Below the pieces are notes generated by a model. It did no database searches. It saw nothing but the letters and a program-made list of their open reading frames with translations, and had not been told where the DNA came from. Source: Bacteroidales bacterium WCE2008 (GTDB lineage: Bacteria > Bacteroidota > Bacteroidia > Bacteroidales > UBA932). From it: DNA of 64,000 bases. Location of the stretch: positions 305,216 through 369,215 of the forward strand of contig FUZM01000004.1 in NCBI GenBank assembly GCA_900167925.1. Direction: 5' to 3'. The translations under genes were made by a program, and so were the position numbers. Position 1 is the first letter of the stretch, and every line of letters starts with the position of its first letter. Of this stretch, positions 35,782-45,100 are shown in pieces.

Positions 35782-36957
35782 CATGAAGAGCTCGCGTTTG
35801 ACGTAGTCGAGGTCGTCCTGGGCGGCCTCGTAGAGTTTTGTACCGGGCTTGCCGGCCTTAAGATAGCGCTCGTACCAGGTCCTGGCCTTGGCATAATCTT
35901 TCTTGCGCATGTGGCAGTAGGCTATCGAATAGACCGATACGAGGCCCGTCGGGTAGGCTGCCAGAGCCTTTTCATAATATCCGAGGGCCATGTCGAAATC
36001 CTCTTTCGCGACACAGTCGTCTCCTGCAGTCTTATAGACATTATATAGGTCGAGAGGATCCGGGGTCAGTACAGCTTCGGCCTTGTCATACCACTCCTTG
36101 ACTCCTGGATTGAACTCCCTGCTGAAAACACTCTTGACACGGGCGATATTGAGAGCAAGCGTATAATCCGTGGAGTCGATCTCCCATGCCCGGGTGAGCT
36201 CCTTCTCGACATCCTGGAACTGGAAGGTTTCCCTGAGGGCTAGCCCTAGATACAGATGTGTATGATATGAGTCGTCCTCCAGAGAGTCACGATTGAATGT
36301 CAGAAGGTCGATGGTCTTGTCATAGTCCTTCTTGATGTAGAAAATCTTCGCCCGGATCTGGTTGATCGTAGCGTTGGTCGAATCATATTCCATGTACCCG
36401 CCCGTAAGGTCGAGAATCTTGTCGTATTCTTTGTTCTGAAGCAGGATGGCGGAGAGTTTCGTGATGGCGCCTGCGTTTCGGGGCTGACGGTCCAGAGTCA
36501 TCGTGTACCAGATCCGCGCAGAGTCAGGCTGTTCGAGTGCGGCGTAGGAGTCCCCCACCATGGTCGTTATCGCCGGAATCGTGTCGGTAGCAGTTATTTC
36601 GCGACCGAATAGAATGGCGTTTCCATAATCTTTCTGACGATAGCTGATAGCTGCGAGACGGACTTTGACGGTCAGGTCAGTCGGGTCGAGCTGGTAAAGC
36701 AAGGCATAGACCCCTGCAGCATCTATCGCGTTGCCGGACTGGAAATGGCAGTCGGCGATCTCCTTCATGATTGCAGGATCGAATGACCCCGGACTAAGAC
36801 TGGACGTCAGGACTGCGATCGCTTCGTCGAATTTATACTGGCTCTTAAGCAGCCGGGCAGTTTCGAGAGCCTGGCGGTTATCGCCGGCCCCTGTTTCCTG
36901 CGCAAAGGCCGGAAGCAGCATCAGAACCGCAATGGCGGTTATCAATATCCTCTTCAT
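35770..36957 (-). CDS. Exported TPR-repeat protein
   Basis: A 395-residue protein with a signal peptide (ILITAIAVLMLLPAFAQE). The rest is helical with repeated TPR-like pairs, for example FDEAIAVLTSSLSPGSFDPA, NAIDAAGVYALLYQLDPTD and the clear FDMALGYYEKALAAYPTG near residue 330. It probably acts as a periplasmic scaffold; the partner is unknown. The last 12 bp overlap the convergent glycosylase gene. It is transcribed divergently from the BlaI-like regulator. Confidence 0.8.
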   Translation of the reverse strand: MKRILITAIAVLMLLPAFAQETGAGDNRQALETARLLKSQYKFDEAIAVLTSSLSPGSFDPAIMKEIADCHFQSGNAIDAAGVYALLYQLDPTDLTVKVRLAAISYRQKDYGNAILFGREITATDTIPAITTMVGDSYAALEQPDSARIWYTMTLDRQPRNAGAITKLSAILLQNKEYDKILDLTGGYMEYDSTNATINQIRAKIFYIKKDYDKTIDLLTFNRDSLEDDSYHTHLYLGLALRETFQFQDVEKELTRAWEIDSTDYTLALNIARVKSVFSREFNPGVKEWYDKAEAVLTPDPLDLYNVYKTAGDDCVAKEDFDMALGYYEKALAAYPTGLVSVYSIAYCHMRKKDYAKARTWYERYLKAGKPGTKLYEAAQDDLDYVKRELFMLEK

Positions 36958-36974
36958 GACTGATTGGTTTTATG

Positions 36975-37005
36975 CAAAAGTATCTATTAAATACGGTAGT
37001 TGCAA
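36975..37005 (-). promoter_or_regulatory. Promoter of the TPR gene
   Basis: Minus-strand -7 box TACTTTTG (36975-36982) with a TTG at 37003-37005, 20 bp away. The leader is only about ten bases. Part of it adjoins the direct repeats upstream of the blaI-like gene. Confidence 0.55.
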
Positions 37006-37009
37006 GGCT

Positions 37010-37041
37010 TCTCCGAAAAAATTTTGTAAATCTCCGAAAAA
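37010..37041. promoter_or_regulatory. Direct repeats, candidate BlaI-type operator
   Basis: TCTCCGAAAAA occurs at 37010-37020 and 37031-37041, a 21-bp period or two helical turns. The second copy also begins an interrupted palindrome CTCC-N11-GGAG. The repeats lie between the divergent TPR and blaI-like promoters. Binding by the adjacent BlaI-like regulator is inference. Confidence 0.4.
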
Positions 37042-37066
37042 TATTAGGAGTTTTAGGAATTATTTG

Positions 37067-37074
37067 TATATTTG
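37067..37074 (+). promoter_or_regulatory. -7 box of the blaI/blaR1-like operon
   Basis: TATATTTG matches TAnnTTTG and ends 23 bp before the ATG at 37098. Confidence 0.5.
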
Positions 37075-37097
37075 CATCAGGACAAAGTATTTAGACC

Positions 37098-37424
37098 ATG
37101 AAACAGAGATTGACTGCAAAAGAAGAAGAGGTGATGGAGATCATCTGGAACACTGGGGATGTCTTCATAAGGGACATAGTCGCCCAGATGCCGGAACCGA
37201 AGCCTAGCTATAATACTGTGGCGACTCAGGTAAAGTTTCTCGAGGAGAAGGGATTCCTCGTGCGCAAGCCGATGGCGAATTCTTTCCAGTACAGTCCGGC
37301 CTTCTCCGAAAAGGAATACAGGGGCCAGACAATCCTGAGCATGATTTCACAGTTCGTAGAGGAAGAGAAAATGAGCCTTGATGAGATCAAGGAACTGATA
37401 ACACAAATTGAAAACAAGCGATGA
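37098..37424 (+). CDS. BlaI/MecI/CopY-family repressor
   Basis: A 108-residue winged-helix repressor: KEEEVMEIIWNTGDVFIRDI and SYNTVATQVKFLEEKGFLVRK match the family DNA-binding domain, and the C-terminal helices form the dimer part. BlaI-type repressors are cleaved after a signal from a BlaR1-type sensor. Its stop overlaps the start of the M56 gene by 4 bp (ATGA), so the pair is coupled. There is no beta-lactamase nearby, so the stimulus is unknown. Confidence 0.93.
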   Translation: MKQRLTAKEEEVMEIIWNTGDVFIRDIVAQMPEPKPSYNTVATQVKFLEEKGFLVRKPMANSFQYSPAFSEKEYRGQTILSMISQFVEEEKMSLDEIKELITQIENKR

Positions 37425-38710
37425 TGATGGCCTATATATTAAAAAGCGGGCTTCTGATCTCGCTGTTCTATTCTTTTTTTATCCTGTTCATGAGAAGGAC
37501 GACCTTCTTCCGGTTCAATCGTGTCGTCCTCCTCGTGGGCTCGACGATCTGTCTTATTCTGCCGCTGATCGATTTCGACTTCGGACCGGCACTGGAGAGC
37601 ATGTACTTGCCACGCCTGGTTCTCCCGGCCTCGATCGTCGGTAGTGACGGGCCGTCTGCCGCAGCGGCTCAGGGATCATGGAGCTGGAAGGAGTTTCTGA
37701 CGCTGGTCTATATTCTCGGCGCCGAGGGCGTGGTCCTGCTGACCGCCGCCTCGATCGTCAAGACCGTCATCATGATCCGGAGAGGACAAAAAACTGATTT
37801 CCCGGACCTGAGACTGTCAGTCGTCGAAGAGGACATGCCGTCGTTCAGCTTTCTCAGGAACGTTGTCATGAGCCGGGAAGACTTCGAACAGAATCCTATG
37901 ATTCTGACTCATGAGCGGGCTCATGTCCACAGTCTCCATTCGGTCGACCTGCTGCTGTTTTCGGTCGTCCTGGCACTGCAGTGGTTCAACCCGCTGGTTT
38001 GGATCATGAGGACGGAGCTGAAAATGCTCCATGAGTATGAGGCTGACGAGGCGGTAATCAATCAAGGCATCGATGCAAAACTATACCAATTATTGCTTGT
38101 GAAGAAAGCTGTGGGAGCGCAACGCTTCCAAATGGCCAACGGCTTTAATCACACTAAACTCAAAAACAGAATCACTATGATGCAATCAGTCAAATCAAGC
38201 AACTGGCTCCGTCTGGGCTATGTAGCTTGTGTGCCAGTGCTCGCAGCGGCGCTTTGTTTCTGCACCAACAAGAGCAATTCTCCGATGGATCCCGCAGATA
38301 AGGCTTTTGAGGCTACTTTGAATTATGACAAAGTAGAGTCTGATATTCCTGTAGAGGTTAAGACCATGACGAAAGAGATTGACAAGGAGGCTATTCCTTT
38401 TAAACTTGTCGATGTACAGCCTACTTTCAATGGCGGGGATGCAAATGCTTTCGCGAAGTGGGTGAATACCAAACTCGAATATCCTGAGAGTGCCAAGGAA
38501 GCAAACATCCAGGGCACAGTCATGTGCCAGTTCGCTATCGACGAGGAAGGAAATCTGGTAGATGCCCAGATTATCCGCGGAGTCAACGAGGCCCTTGACA
38601 ATGAGGCTCTGCGCGTACTCAAGATGTCCCCTAAATGGAAACCTGGCATCCTGGACGGCAAGCCTGTCAAAGTCTCTTTCGCTTTCCCTATTATCTACCG
38701 GTTAAAGTAG
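37421..38710 (+). CDS. BlaR1-like M56 peptidase with TonB C-terminal domain
   Basis: The 429-residue protein has several transmembrane segments in residues 1-115. A gluzincin motif HERAH lies near residues 164-168, with a further helix after it. Another hydrophobic segment lies near 265 (LRLGYVACVPVLAAALCFC). The C-terminal 95 residues form a TonB-C domain (YPESAKEANIQGTVMCQFAI, LDNEALRVLKMSPKWKPG). The TonB part replaces the penicillin-binding sensor of classical BlaR1, a fusion seen in Bacteroidota. It may link envelope state or transporter energising to gene control (inference). A second ATG at 37424 is equally possible. Confidence 0.9.
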   Translation: MMMAYILKSGLLISLFYSFFILFMRRTTFFRFNRVVLLVGSTICLILPLIDFDFGPALESMYLPRLVLPASIVGSDGPSAAAAQGSWSWKEFLTLVYILGAEGVVLLTAASIVKTVIMIRRGQKTDFPDLRLSVVEEDMPSFSFLRNVVMSREDFEQNPMILTHERAHVHSLHSVDLLLFSVVLALQWFNPLVWIMRTELKMLHEYEADEAVINQGIDAKLYQLLLVKKAVGAQRFQMANGFNHTKLKNRITMMQSVKSSNWLRLGYVACVPVLAAALCFCTNKSNSPMDPADKAFEATLNYDKVESDIPVEVKTMTKEIDKEAIPFKLVDVQPTFNGGDANAFAKWVNTKLEYPESAKEANIQGTVMCQFAIDEEGNLVDAQIIRGVNEALDNEALRVLKMSPKWKPGILDGKPVKVSFAFPIIYRLK

Positions 38711-38735
38711 AATTCAGAGATGTCTGGCTAGTCTG

Positions 38736-38766
38736 AACTCCGTGCCTTACAGTACGGAGTTTTTTC
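38736..38766 (+). terminator. Intrinsic terminator of the blaI/blaR1-like operon
   Basis: AACTCCGT pairs with ACGGAGTT across a ten-base loop and is followed by a T-run. Confidence 0.8.
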
Positions 38767-38771
38767 ATGCG

Positions 38772-39938
38772 TCATTGCCGGCTGAGGCAGGCGATGTGGG
38801 CCTGAGGGGCTTCCATGATGTTCCAGGAGAGGACAGCGCCGTCGTAGCCGCAGCCCATGATTTCGTTAAGACATTCGGTGACGTATTCCGGAGAAGTCTC
38901 GACTATCCCCTCGCGGTAGTTGATCTCGATACCCGGATAACGGCCGCAGGCACATGAGCCCATGGCCCTGAGCTGCGAGCGGAGGAAGTCGACGTCCATC
39001 GGGAATTCAGGATAGCCGCCGGCATCCGGGATGGCAGCCCGCATCAGGTCGTATTCGAAGCCCATGCCGGCCGGCGCGAGAGTCTTCCGGTAGAGCATCG
39101 GTTTGATGAAGTCGGCATGGCTGGAAAGAATCGCGTAATCCTGCCCGACGAACGGGGCCATGAACGGAGCATAAAGGTCCATTCCGATGATCAGTCCACG
39201 GTTTCGGAGACTGTCGGCGATTGCTGCGACGGCGTTGCTGACTACATGACCCTTCGCCTCGAAGAAGGCCGCAGCGAGAGGCTCGGCGAATTCCGGTCCG
39301 GCAGCGGGATCATATGACAGCAGATCGAAGAAATGGTCGCCCTGCGTCTCCCAGGCGGCTTTCACGGCCTCCAGATCGACACCCTCGTTCCAGAACTTGA
39401 GGACACAGTCGGGGCAGCCGCAGTTAAGGATACCGCTGACTCCGCTGACGAAAGACTGAGTGCGGATACGGTCCATGAAGACGCCGTCGAAACCGCAGTC
39501 GGCGAGTTCATGGTCATAAAGCGCCAGTAGGTTGGCGGCGTTCTGCGGGTTGCCGGGACAGTTGAAACGGAAGCCCTCCTCGGCAGCAAGGTCGAAGTTG
39601 GCGGGGATATTGCCCCAGAGGTCGACGGCAGGGACGTTGTCGCAGACGCCTTCGGTCTCTGCGAAGACAGGAAGCCAGAACAGCATCTGGATATTCTTGG
39701 AATGGAGATGAGAACCGAGCTGCTTATAGAAATCTTTATCGAGGGTCCAGCCGATGATTACTTTTTCCACGTTGATAAGGCTGGCGACGGAGTCGATCCT
39801 GCCGCATACCTGTTCTACGGTGTAATTTGCCTTGTCCCATCCGCCGAGGGATACCTGGACGACATATCCTGGCTGCTTTTTCTGATTGCAGGCCAAAAGA
39901 GAAAACGCGACAATCGCCGCAATGATCAGTCTTTTCAT
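38772..39938 (-). CDS. Lipoprotein with possible glycosidase-like barrel
   Basis: The 388-residue protein has a lipoprotein signal (LIIAAIVAFSLLACNQKK, C17). The body has alternating strand and helix character with FDGVFMDRIRTQSF and ADFIKPMLYRKTL, patterns common in glycoside hydrolase TIM barrels (compare putative DUF4015-like glycosidases). Many Cys residues (for example NCGCPDC and CACG) may bind metal or form bonds. I cannot name a family. It could act on surface glycans in the periplasm or outside. Convergent with the blaR1-like gene. Confidence 0.5.
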   Translation of the reverse strand: MKRLIIAAIVAFSLLACNQKKQPGYVVQVSLGGWDKANYTVEQVCGRIDSVASLINVEKVIIGWTLDKDFYKQLGSHLHSKNIQMLFWLPVFAETEGVCDNVPAVDLWGNIPANFDLAAEEGFRFNCPGNPQNAANLLALYDHELADCGFDGVFMDRIRTQSFVSGVSGILNCGCPDCVLKFWNEGVDLEAVKAAWETQGDHFFDLLSYDPAAGPEFAEPLAAAFFEAKGHVVSNAVAAIADSLRNRGLIIGMDLYAPFMAPFVGQDYAILSSHADFIKPMLYRKTLAPAGMGFEYDLMRAAIPDAGGYPEFPMDVDFLRSQLRAMGSCACGRYPGIEINYREGIVETSPEYVTECLNEIMGCGYDGAVLSWNIMEAPQAHIACLSRQ

Positions 39939-40058
39939 TACTGTGTTATTAATTATCTGCCACTAAAATAGCACATTCCCGCGAAACGCTTGCGGCATAA
40001 TGCGTAAACTTTAGGGGATAATTCCCCACCGTGACTTGATAATTAAACAGAATCTTAA

Positions 40059-40066
40059 TATCTTTA
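40059..40066 (+). promoter_or_regulatory. Promoter of the small exported protein gene
   Basis: TATCTTTA is one base from TAnnTTTG and a TTG lies 20 bp upstream at 40036-40038. The ATG at 40092 follows 25 bp later. A short hairpin GGGGATAATTCCCC lies further upstream near 40014-40027. Confidence 0.45.
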
Positions 40067-40091
40067 TGGCGGGAACAACACATTGGGTTAC

Positions 40092-40634
40092 ATGAAACAA
40101 AAATTCACCGTCGGAATTTCATCCATCCTTTTAATAATCCTGTCCGCTCTTTACGTGTTGCAGCCTCTCAGCCCGAAAAATGCTGCAGCTCCGACAAGCG
40201 ACTGGTGCCGTTGGGCTTTTGCTCAGTTACCTGACCATAAGTCACTCTCGGAAATCGACAAATCTGCATTTTCCACCGAATTCTACGCCATTCTGGAAAA
40301 AGCATTTACGTCCTATGAGAACGAAATCAAGCAGTACCCTGACGGGGTTCCTTCCGGGGAATTCCTGACCTACTGGTATGACGGCGACGGAGACTCGATC
40401 TTCGACGACAAGGACCTGTCTTTGAGATTCCTGCCGAGTGACGCCGTCGAGGGCACGGCAGCTGTCAACATCTCCGCCATCACGCCGTCGTTAGGATTCA
40501 GGGACAAGCCTCTGCAGTACAGGATGGACCTCGTCTATGAATACGGCGCATGGAGAATCGACGACTGGGAGAATCTGACTTACTCCTTCGGCGGGACCAT
40601 GAGAGACTCCATCGAGCGGTATCTCGAACAGTAA
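40092..40634 (+). CDS. Exported protein, possibly DUF3828-like
   Basis: A 180-residue protein with an N-terminal signal or anchor (FTVGISSILLIILSALYVL). The C-terminal part (LVYEYGAWRIDDWENLTYS) resembles the end of DUF3828-type proteins, and it carries Asp-rich DGDGDSIFDDKD, a possible metal-binding loop. Function unknown. ATG 40092 is preferred to 40083 because it directly precedes the Lys-rich signal start; either is possible. Confidence 0.5.
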   Translation: MKQKFTVGISSILLIILSALYVLQPLSPKNAAAPTSDWCRWAFAQLPDHKSLSEIDKSAFSTEFYAILEKAFTSYENEIKQYPDGVPSGEFLTYWYDGDGDSIFDDKDLSLRFLPSDAVEGTAAVNISAITPSLGFRDKPLQYRMDLVYEYGAWRIDDWENLTYSFGGTMRDSIERYLEQ

Positions 40635-40638
40635 CCGG

Positions 40639-41805
40639 TCAGACTTTCAGCTCAAGATGCAAGCGCCTGAAAACCCAGGCGACAGCGACGCACAGGAGGG
40701 CGAGAAGGAGGCATTTCCCGATTCCGAGCCAGCCGGTAAGCCAGTCCGGAGCCGAAAGACCGGCGAACTTACGGATCGCGTAATAGATGTACGGGATCAT
40801 ATAGACGGTCAGAGTCATTGTTCCTGAAGGCGCGAGCGGCGCGAACCAGCCCGTCAGCCTGAATCTCTCCAGAATCCTCAGAAACGAATAGAACGCCAAC
40901 GAAATGCTCATCGTGTACATGCACCATGGCAACGTCCCTTCGTTCTTGGAGATTATCCAGAAATCATGCGACAGCCACCCCAGCGCAAAGAACGCCAGCG
41001 CTGCCAGAATGCCCGCGGCAAGCCGGTAACGGTCGCGCAGGCTTCTCTCCGCAATCGTAGTCAGAAGGCCGCCCATGACCATGATAGAGCTCGACCCGTT
41101 CCCGAGATTCAGCGCTCTCCCGAGCTCGGTGATGAAATTCCTCGAAGGCAGTATCGAATCGCCTGAACGCATGTCCTCAGTCAGAATATTCAGTCCTATA
41201 AGTCCGATGAACAAAAGGACCAGGCCTATTGAGCGGCGCCGGAGCAGCAGGTAGGCGATGGCAGAGAAAAGATAGGCCCATCCGATCATGCCAAGGATGC
41301 CCCACCAGCCGGCACGGAAGACTCCCCCATGCTTATAGCGGACAGTCGTCGCAAGGAAGACAAGCAGGACCAATCCAACCGCCCGGAGTAGCTTGCGAGA
41401 GCGGAACTCCGCCGGATAGCGGTTCCAGACCAGGAAGAAGCCTGCCAGCATGATGAGCCAGTAGAGGCCTTTGCTAAAGGTATGGCCGTCGGCGTTCTGG
41501 ATGAACACGCCCATTACGATTAGGGCGAACGTGCGCGAAATTATGTGCCCGAGCATCGATTCTCCGGACGCCCCTTTCGCGGAGCGGCGGTCGATCGAAT
41601 ACGGGATGGACAGGCCCACCGCGAAGAGGAACATCGGGAAGACGACGTCCGCCAGGCCCATGCCGTCGAAGTCGGTTTCCGTATGTTCCATCCAGACCGG
41701 CACTCCATGCACGGTCCACAGGTCGTTGACGACGATCATCAGTATCATCGTCAGGCCTCTGAAAATGTCAATAGCGATATTCCGCGTCTGATCAGATAGT
41801 TTCAT
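40639..41805 (-). CDS. Multi-pass acyltransferase (DUF5009 / HGSNAT-like)
   Basis: A 388-residue protein with about ten transmembrane helices. The N-terminus RNIAIDIFRGLTMILMIVVND, then GMGLADVVFPMFLFAVGLSI, matches the DUF5009/heparan-alpha-glucosaminide N-acetyltransferase-like family. Members transfer an acyl group across the membrane to a sugar. ATG 41805 (MKLSDQTRN) is chosen; the frame extends 84 bp upstream without similarity and through two -7 boxes. The substrate is unknown; cell-envelope sugar acetylation is likely. Confidence 0.85.
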   Translation of the reverse strand: MKLSDQTRNIAIDIFRGLTMILMIVVNDLWTVHGVPVWMEHTETDFDGMGLADVVFPMFLFAVGLSIPYSIDRRSAKGASGESMLGHIISRTFALIVMGVFIQNADGHTFSKGLYWLIMLAGFFLVWNRYPAEFRSRKLLRAVGLVLLVFLATTVRYKHGGVFRAGWWGILGMIGWAYLFSAIAYLLLRRRSIGLVLLFIGLIGLNILTEDMRSGDSILPSRNFITELGRALNLGNGSSSIMVMGGLLTTIAERSLRDRYRLAAGILAALAFFALGWLSHDFWIISKNEGTLPWCMYTMSISLAFYSFLRILERFRLTGWFAPLAPSGTMTLTVYMIPYIYYAIRKFAGLSAPDWLTGWLGIGKCLLLALLCVAVAWVFRRLHLELKV

Positions 41806-41809
41806 GATA

Positions 41810-41859
41810 CAAATGTATAAAAAATAATACTTGATTGTGTGACTGTTTGCGCAAAGGTA
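41810..41859 (-). promoter_or_regulatory. Two -7 boxes before the acyltransferase gene
   Basis: The minus strand reads TACATTTG at 41810-41817 and TACCTTTG at 41852-41859, both TAnnTTTG matches. The nearer box would start RNA at or next to the ATG (leaderless); the farther would give a leader of about 42 bases. Confidence 0.5.
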
Positions 41860-41969
41860 ACTTGCTAAATGAGAGGCGTCAAGAAACATCTGTTTGCATC
41901 AATGAAGATTGCTGCTACTTTCCGTAGCTACATTGATAAAATCCCGGCATTCATGCCTAAGTTACCGCC

Positions 41970-42003
41970 ATTTACGCAAATAACGGCATAGATTTACGCA
42001 AAT
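41970..42003. promoter_or_regulatory. Direct repeats upstream of susC, candidate activator site
   Basis: ATTTACGCAAAT occurs at 41970-41981 and 41992-42003, a 22-bp period. The repeats lie roughly 60-95 bp before the predicted susC transcription start, a typical activator position. The rest of the 315-bp gap between the acyltransferase and susC genes shows only promoter elements. Confidence 0.45.
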
Positions 42004-42029
42004 TGAGAGTACGATTTAAGCGGAACGGC

Positions 42030-42060
42030 TTTGATAGTTTGTTTGTTTTATCTAATTTCA
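42030..42060 (+). promoter_or_regulatory. Promoter of the SusC/SusD operon
   Basis: TTTG (42030-42033), 19 bp, then TAATTTCA (42053-42060), an imperfect -7 box. The expected leader of about 55 bases includes a short AGCCC/GGGCT hairpin. Confidence 0.45.
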
Positions 42061-42120
42061 AGCTACGAAAAAGCCCGGTATGTGAAAGGGCTCAATTAAT
42101 AAACTAACACTAAATCACTT

Positions 42121-45100
42121 ATGCACCATTTCTTAAAAAACACTTTGTGTGTCCTTACTGTCATGATTGCAAGCGTATCGCTTATGGCACAAAGCAGACA
42201 CACTGTGACTGGTATTGTGACAGATGAAAACTCTGTTCCATTCCAGGGTGTCGCTGTAATGGTTGAAGGTACCAACATCGGTGCCATCACCAACGCAGAA
42301 GGCTATTATCAGATCACTGCTTCTGAGCAGGAGACAATCGTATTCTCTTGCGTAGGCTACAAGGAGCAGAGAATCGTAGCCGGCAATGTTACTTCCCTCA
42401 ACGTCCAGATGGAGATGGACGTCAACCTCCTCGATGAAACCGTGGTAATCGGTTACGGTGTTGCCAGAAGGAGGGATGTCACCGGATCTATCGCCAATGT
42501 CAAAGGCGACCAGATCGTCAAGGCCCAGAACTTCAGTGCCCTCGAGAGCCTCCGTGGCAAGGCCTCAGGTGTCACTATCCTCAACGCTGCCACACAGGGC
42601 TTCGCTGCTCCGCGCGTAATCATCCGCGGTACGGCTACCATCAACGCTTCATCAGACCCTCTCTATGTAGTCGATGGCGTTGCGATGGATAATTTCAACC
42701 TGTTGAACCCTAACGACATCGAATCCATCGAAGTCCTCAAGGACGCTTCCGCAGCCGCTATCTATGGCGCACGCGGAGCCAACGGCGTTATCCTCGTAAC
42801 AACCAAGAGGGGCAATACCGGCCAGGAAGGCGACTTCATCAGCTATCAGGGTTCTCTCACTGTCGGCCAGATGGCCCGTCACATGAAAGCGATGAACGCC
42901 CAGCAATGGTGCGACACCTTTATGAAAGGACTCGCTAACGAAAACAAGTGGAACGGCATGAACTGGTCTCTCGACCCTGCCACATGGTTTACCGACCGCA
43001 GATACTTCGACGCTTCCGGCAAGCCGCTTTACGACACCGACTGGCAGAAAGAAGCTACCCGCACCACTTTCTCCCACAACCACCAGATCAACATCCAGCA
43101 CAGTTCCAAGAACTCAAGCACCGGTGCATTCCTCAACTACACCGACTTGCAGGGTCTCATGAAGAACACCTGGACAAGGCGTGTGAGCGGCAAGCTTACA
43201 TTCGATTCCAATCCGACCAAGTGGCTCACCACCAACATCAACCTCATGGTCAACCATACTGTCGGCCGCGTCACCCCTCACAACGCAGGTGCCCAGCAGG
43301 CTGTCCGTACCATCATCGAAATGCTGCCATGGCTGCCGGTATATGAGCCTGACTCTGGCGCATACACCACCAGCGCTTCTTCAGACCTCGATCTCGGCTT
43401 CGAAGGCATGGCCAACCCGGTATCTATCCTCGACCTCCAGAGACGTCAGAGATACAACACCCAGATATTCGGCAACGCTGCTTTCACATTCCACCTTCTC
43501 CCGGGTCTCGACCTCAAGACCCAGTATGGTGTAGACCATCACAGCGTACAGCTGAGAAACTACTCTTCAGTCAATCTTGCCAACCTTTCCCAGCCTGACG
43601 GATGGGCAGAGTACATGCACGACGACAGCTTCTACTGGCAGGAGGAGACATATCTTACATACAACAATGTCTTCGACGACCACCGCATCAACGCTATGGC
43701 CGGTCTCTCATGGCAGGAGCAGACATTCAACGAGAACTACGACTGGACAAGCGGATTCTCCGACGACTTCTATGAGGACCACAACATGGGTGTAGCCACC
43801 ACTCCTGATGCTCCATACTCATACTATGACCGTTGGGCCATGAATTCCTACTTCCTCCGTGTGGGTTACACCTACAAGGACCGTTATTCAGCCACTGTCA
43901 CAGGACGTTATGATGGTTCTTCCAAGTTCGGAGCCAACAACAAGTGGGCATTCTTCCCTTCTGCCGGTCTCGCCTGGACCGTTTCCCAGGAGGATTTCAT
44001 GAAGGGCATCTCCCAGATCAGCCGCCTCAAACTCCATACGAGCTACGGTATCACCGGTAACTCCGAAATCGGAACTTACGAGTCCCTCGCCAAGGTAAGC
44101 GCAGGTACTCTTCTCCTCGATGACGTCAGGACTCCATACTCACGTCTTTCATCCATGGCTAACTCCGACCTCAGGTGGGAAAAGACCGCACAGTTCGACC
44201 TCGGTATCGACCTCGGTCTCTTCAATGACCGCCTCAATGTCGACCTGTCATATTATCAGAAGAATACCTCAGACCTCCTTCTGAGCTGCCCGGTAGTACA
44301 CTCCACAGGTTTCACTTCAGTATTCAAGAATATCGGTTCCGTAAAGAACAGCGGTTTCGACCTGCTCATCAACGCTTACCCGATCGACGCCAAGGACTTC
44401 ACCTGGAACACCACTCTTAACGTCAACTACAACAAGAACGTGATCACTCACCTCGGCGAAAACGACGAGGATATCGAGATGAACGGCTGGGTAGGCGGTT
44501 CCAACTCCATCCTCCGTGTCGGCGAGTCCCTCTCCGCATTCTACGGATACGAGCGTCTCGGCGTATGGACAGAAGAAGACTGTGAGGCTGGTCGCTGCGC
44601 TCTCGCAGACGTAGGACGTCCTCACCGTTCAGCTGACAAGAAGGTGCTCGGACAGGGCGTTCCTGCATGGACCGGCAGCTGGATCAACACCTTCAACTAC
44701 AAGGGTTTCGACCTCACTGCCGACCTTCAGTTCGTTGCAGGCGTAGAAGTGATGCAGCGTTATTTCCATCCACTATATGACCGTTTCGGTATCACCAACG
44801 GACTCACGGCTATCTATGACGGAGCATACGACGGCACCAATCCTGACGCCATCCAGCAGGCTGTCCGCCTGACCAACAGCGGCCACGCAGGACAGGACAC
44901 CTCTGTAGATTCAGCGTGGGTATGCGACGGTTCATACGTGCGTCTCAACATGCTCCAGCTCGGCTATACGTTCGGAAAGAATGTCACCGAAAAGCTCGGC
45001 ATAAGAGGTCTCCGCGCATACATCAGCGGTTCCAATCTCTTCCTTCTCTGCTCAAAGGACTATCTCGGATATGATCCTGAGGACGGCGAGATCGACGACA

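Noticed and set aside
37098..38710. Beta-lactam resistance regulation.
   Set aside because: There is no beta-lactamase gene beside the BlaI/BlaR1-like pair and the sensor domain is TonB-C; the serine hydrolase at 61068-62339 is far away and lacks lactamase hallmarks.
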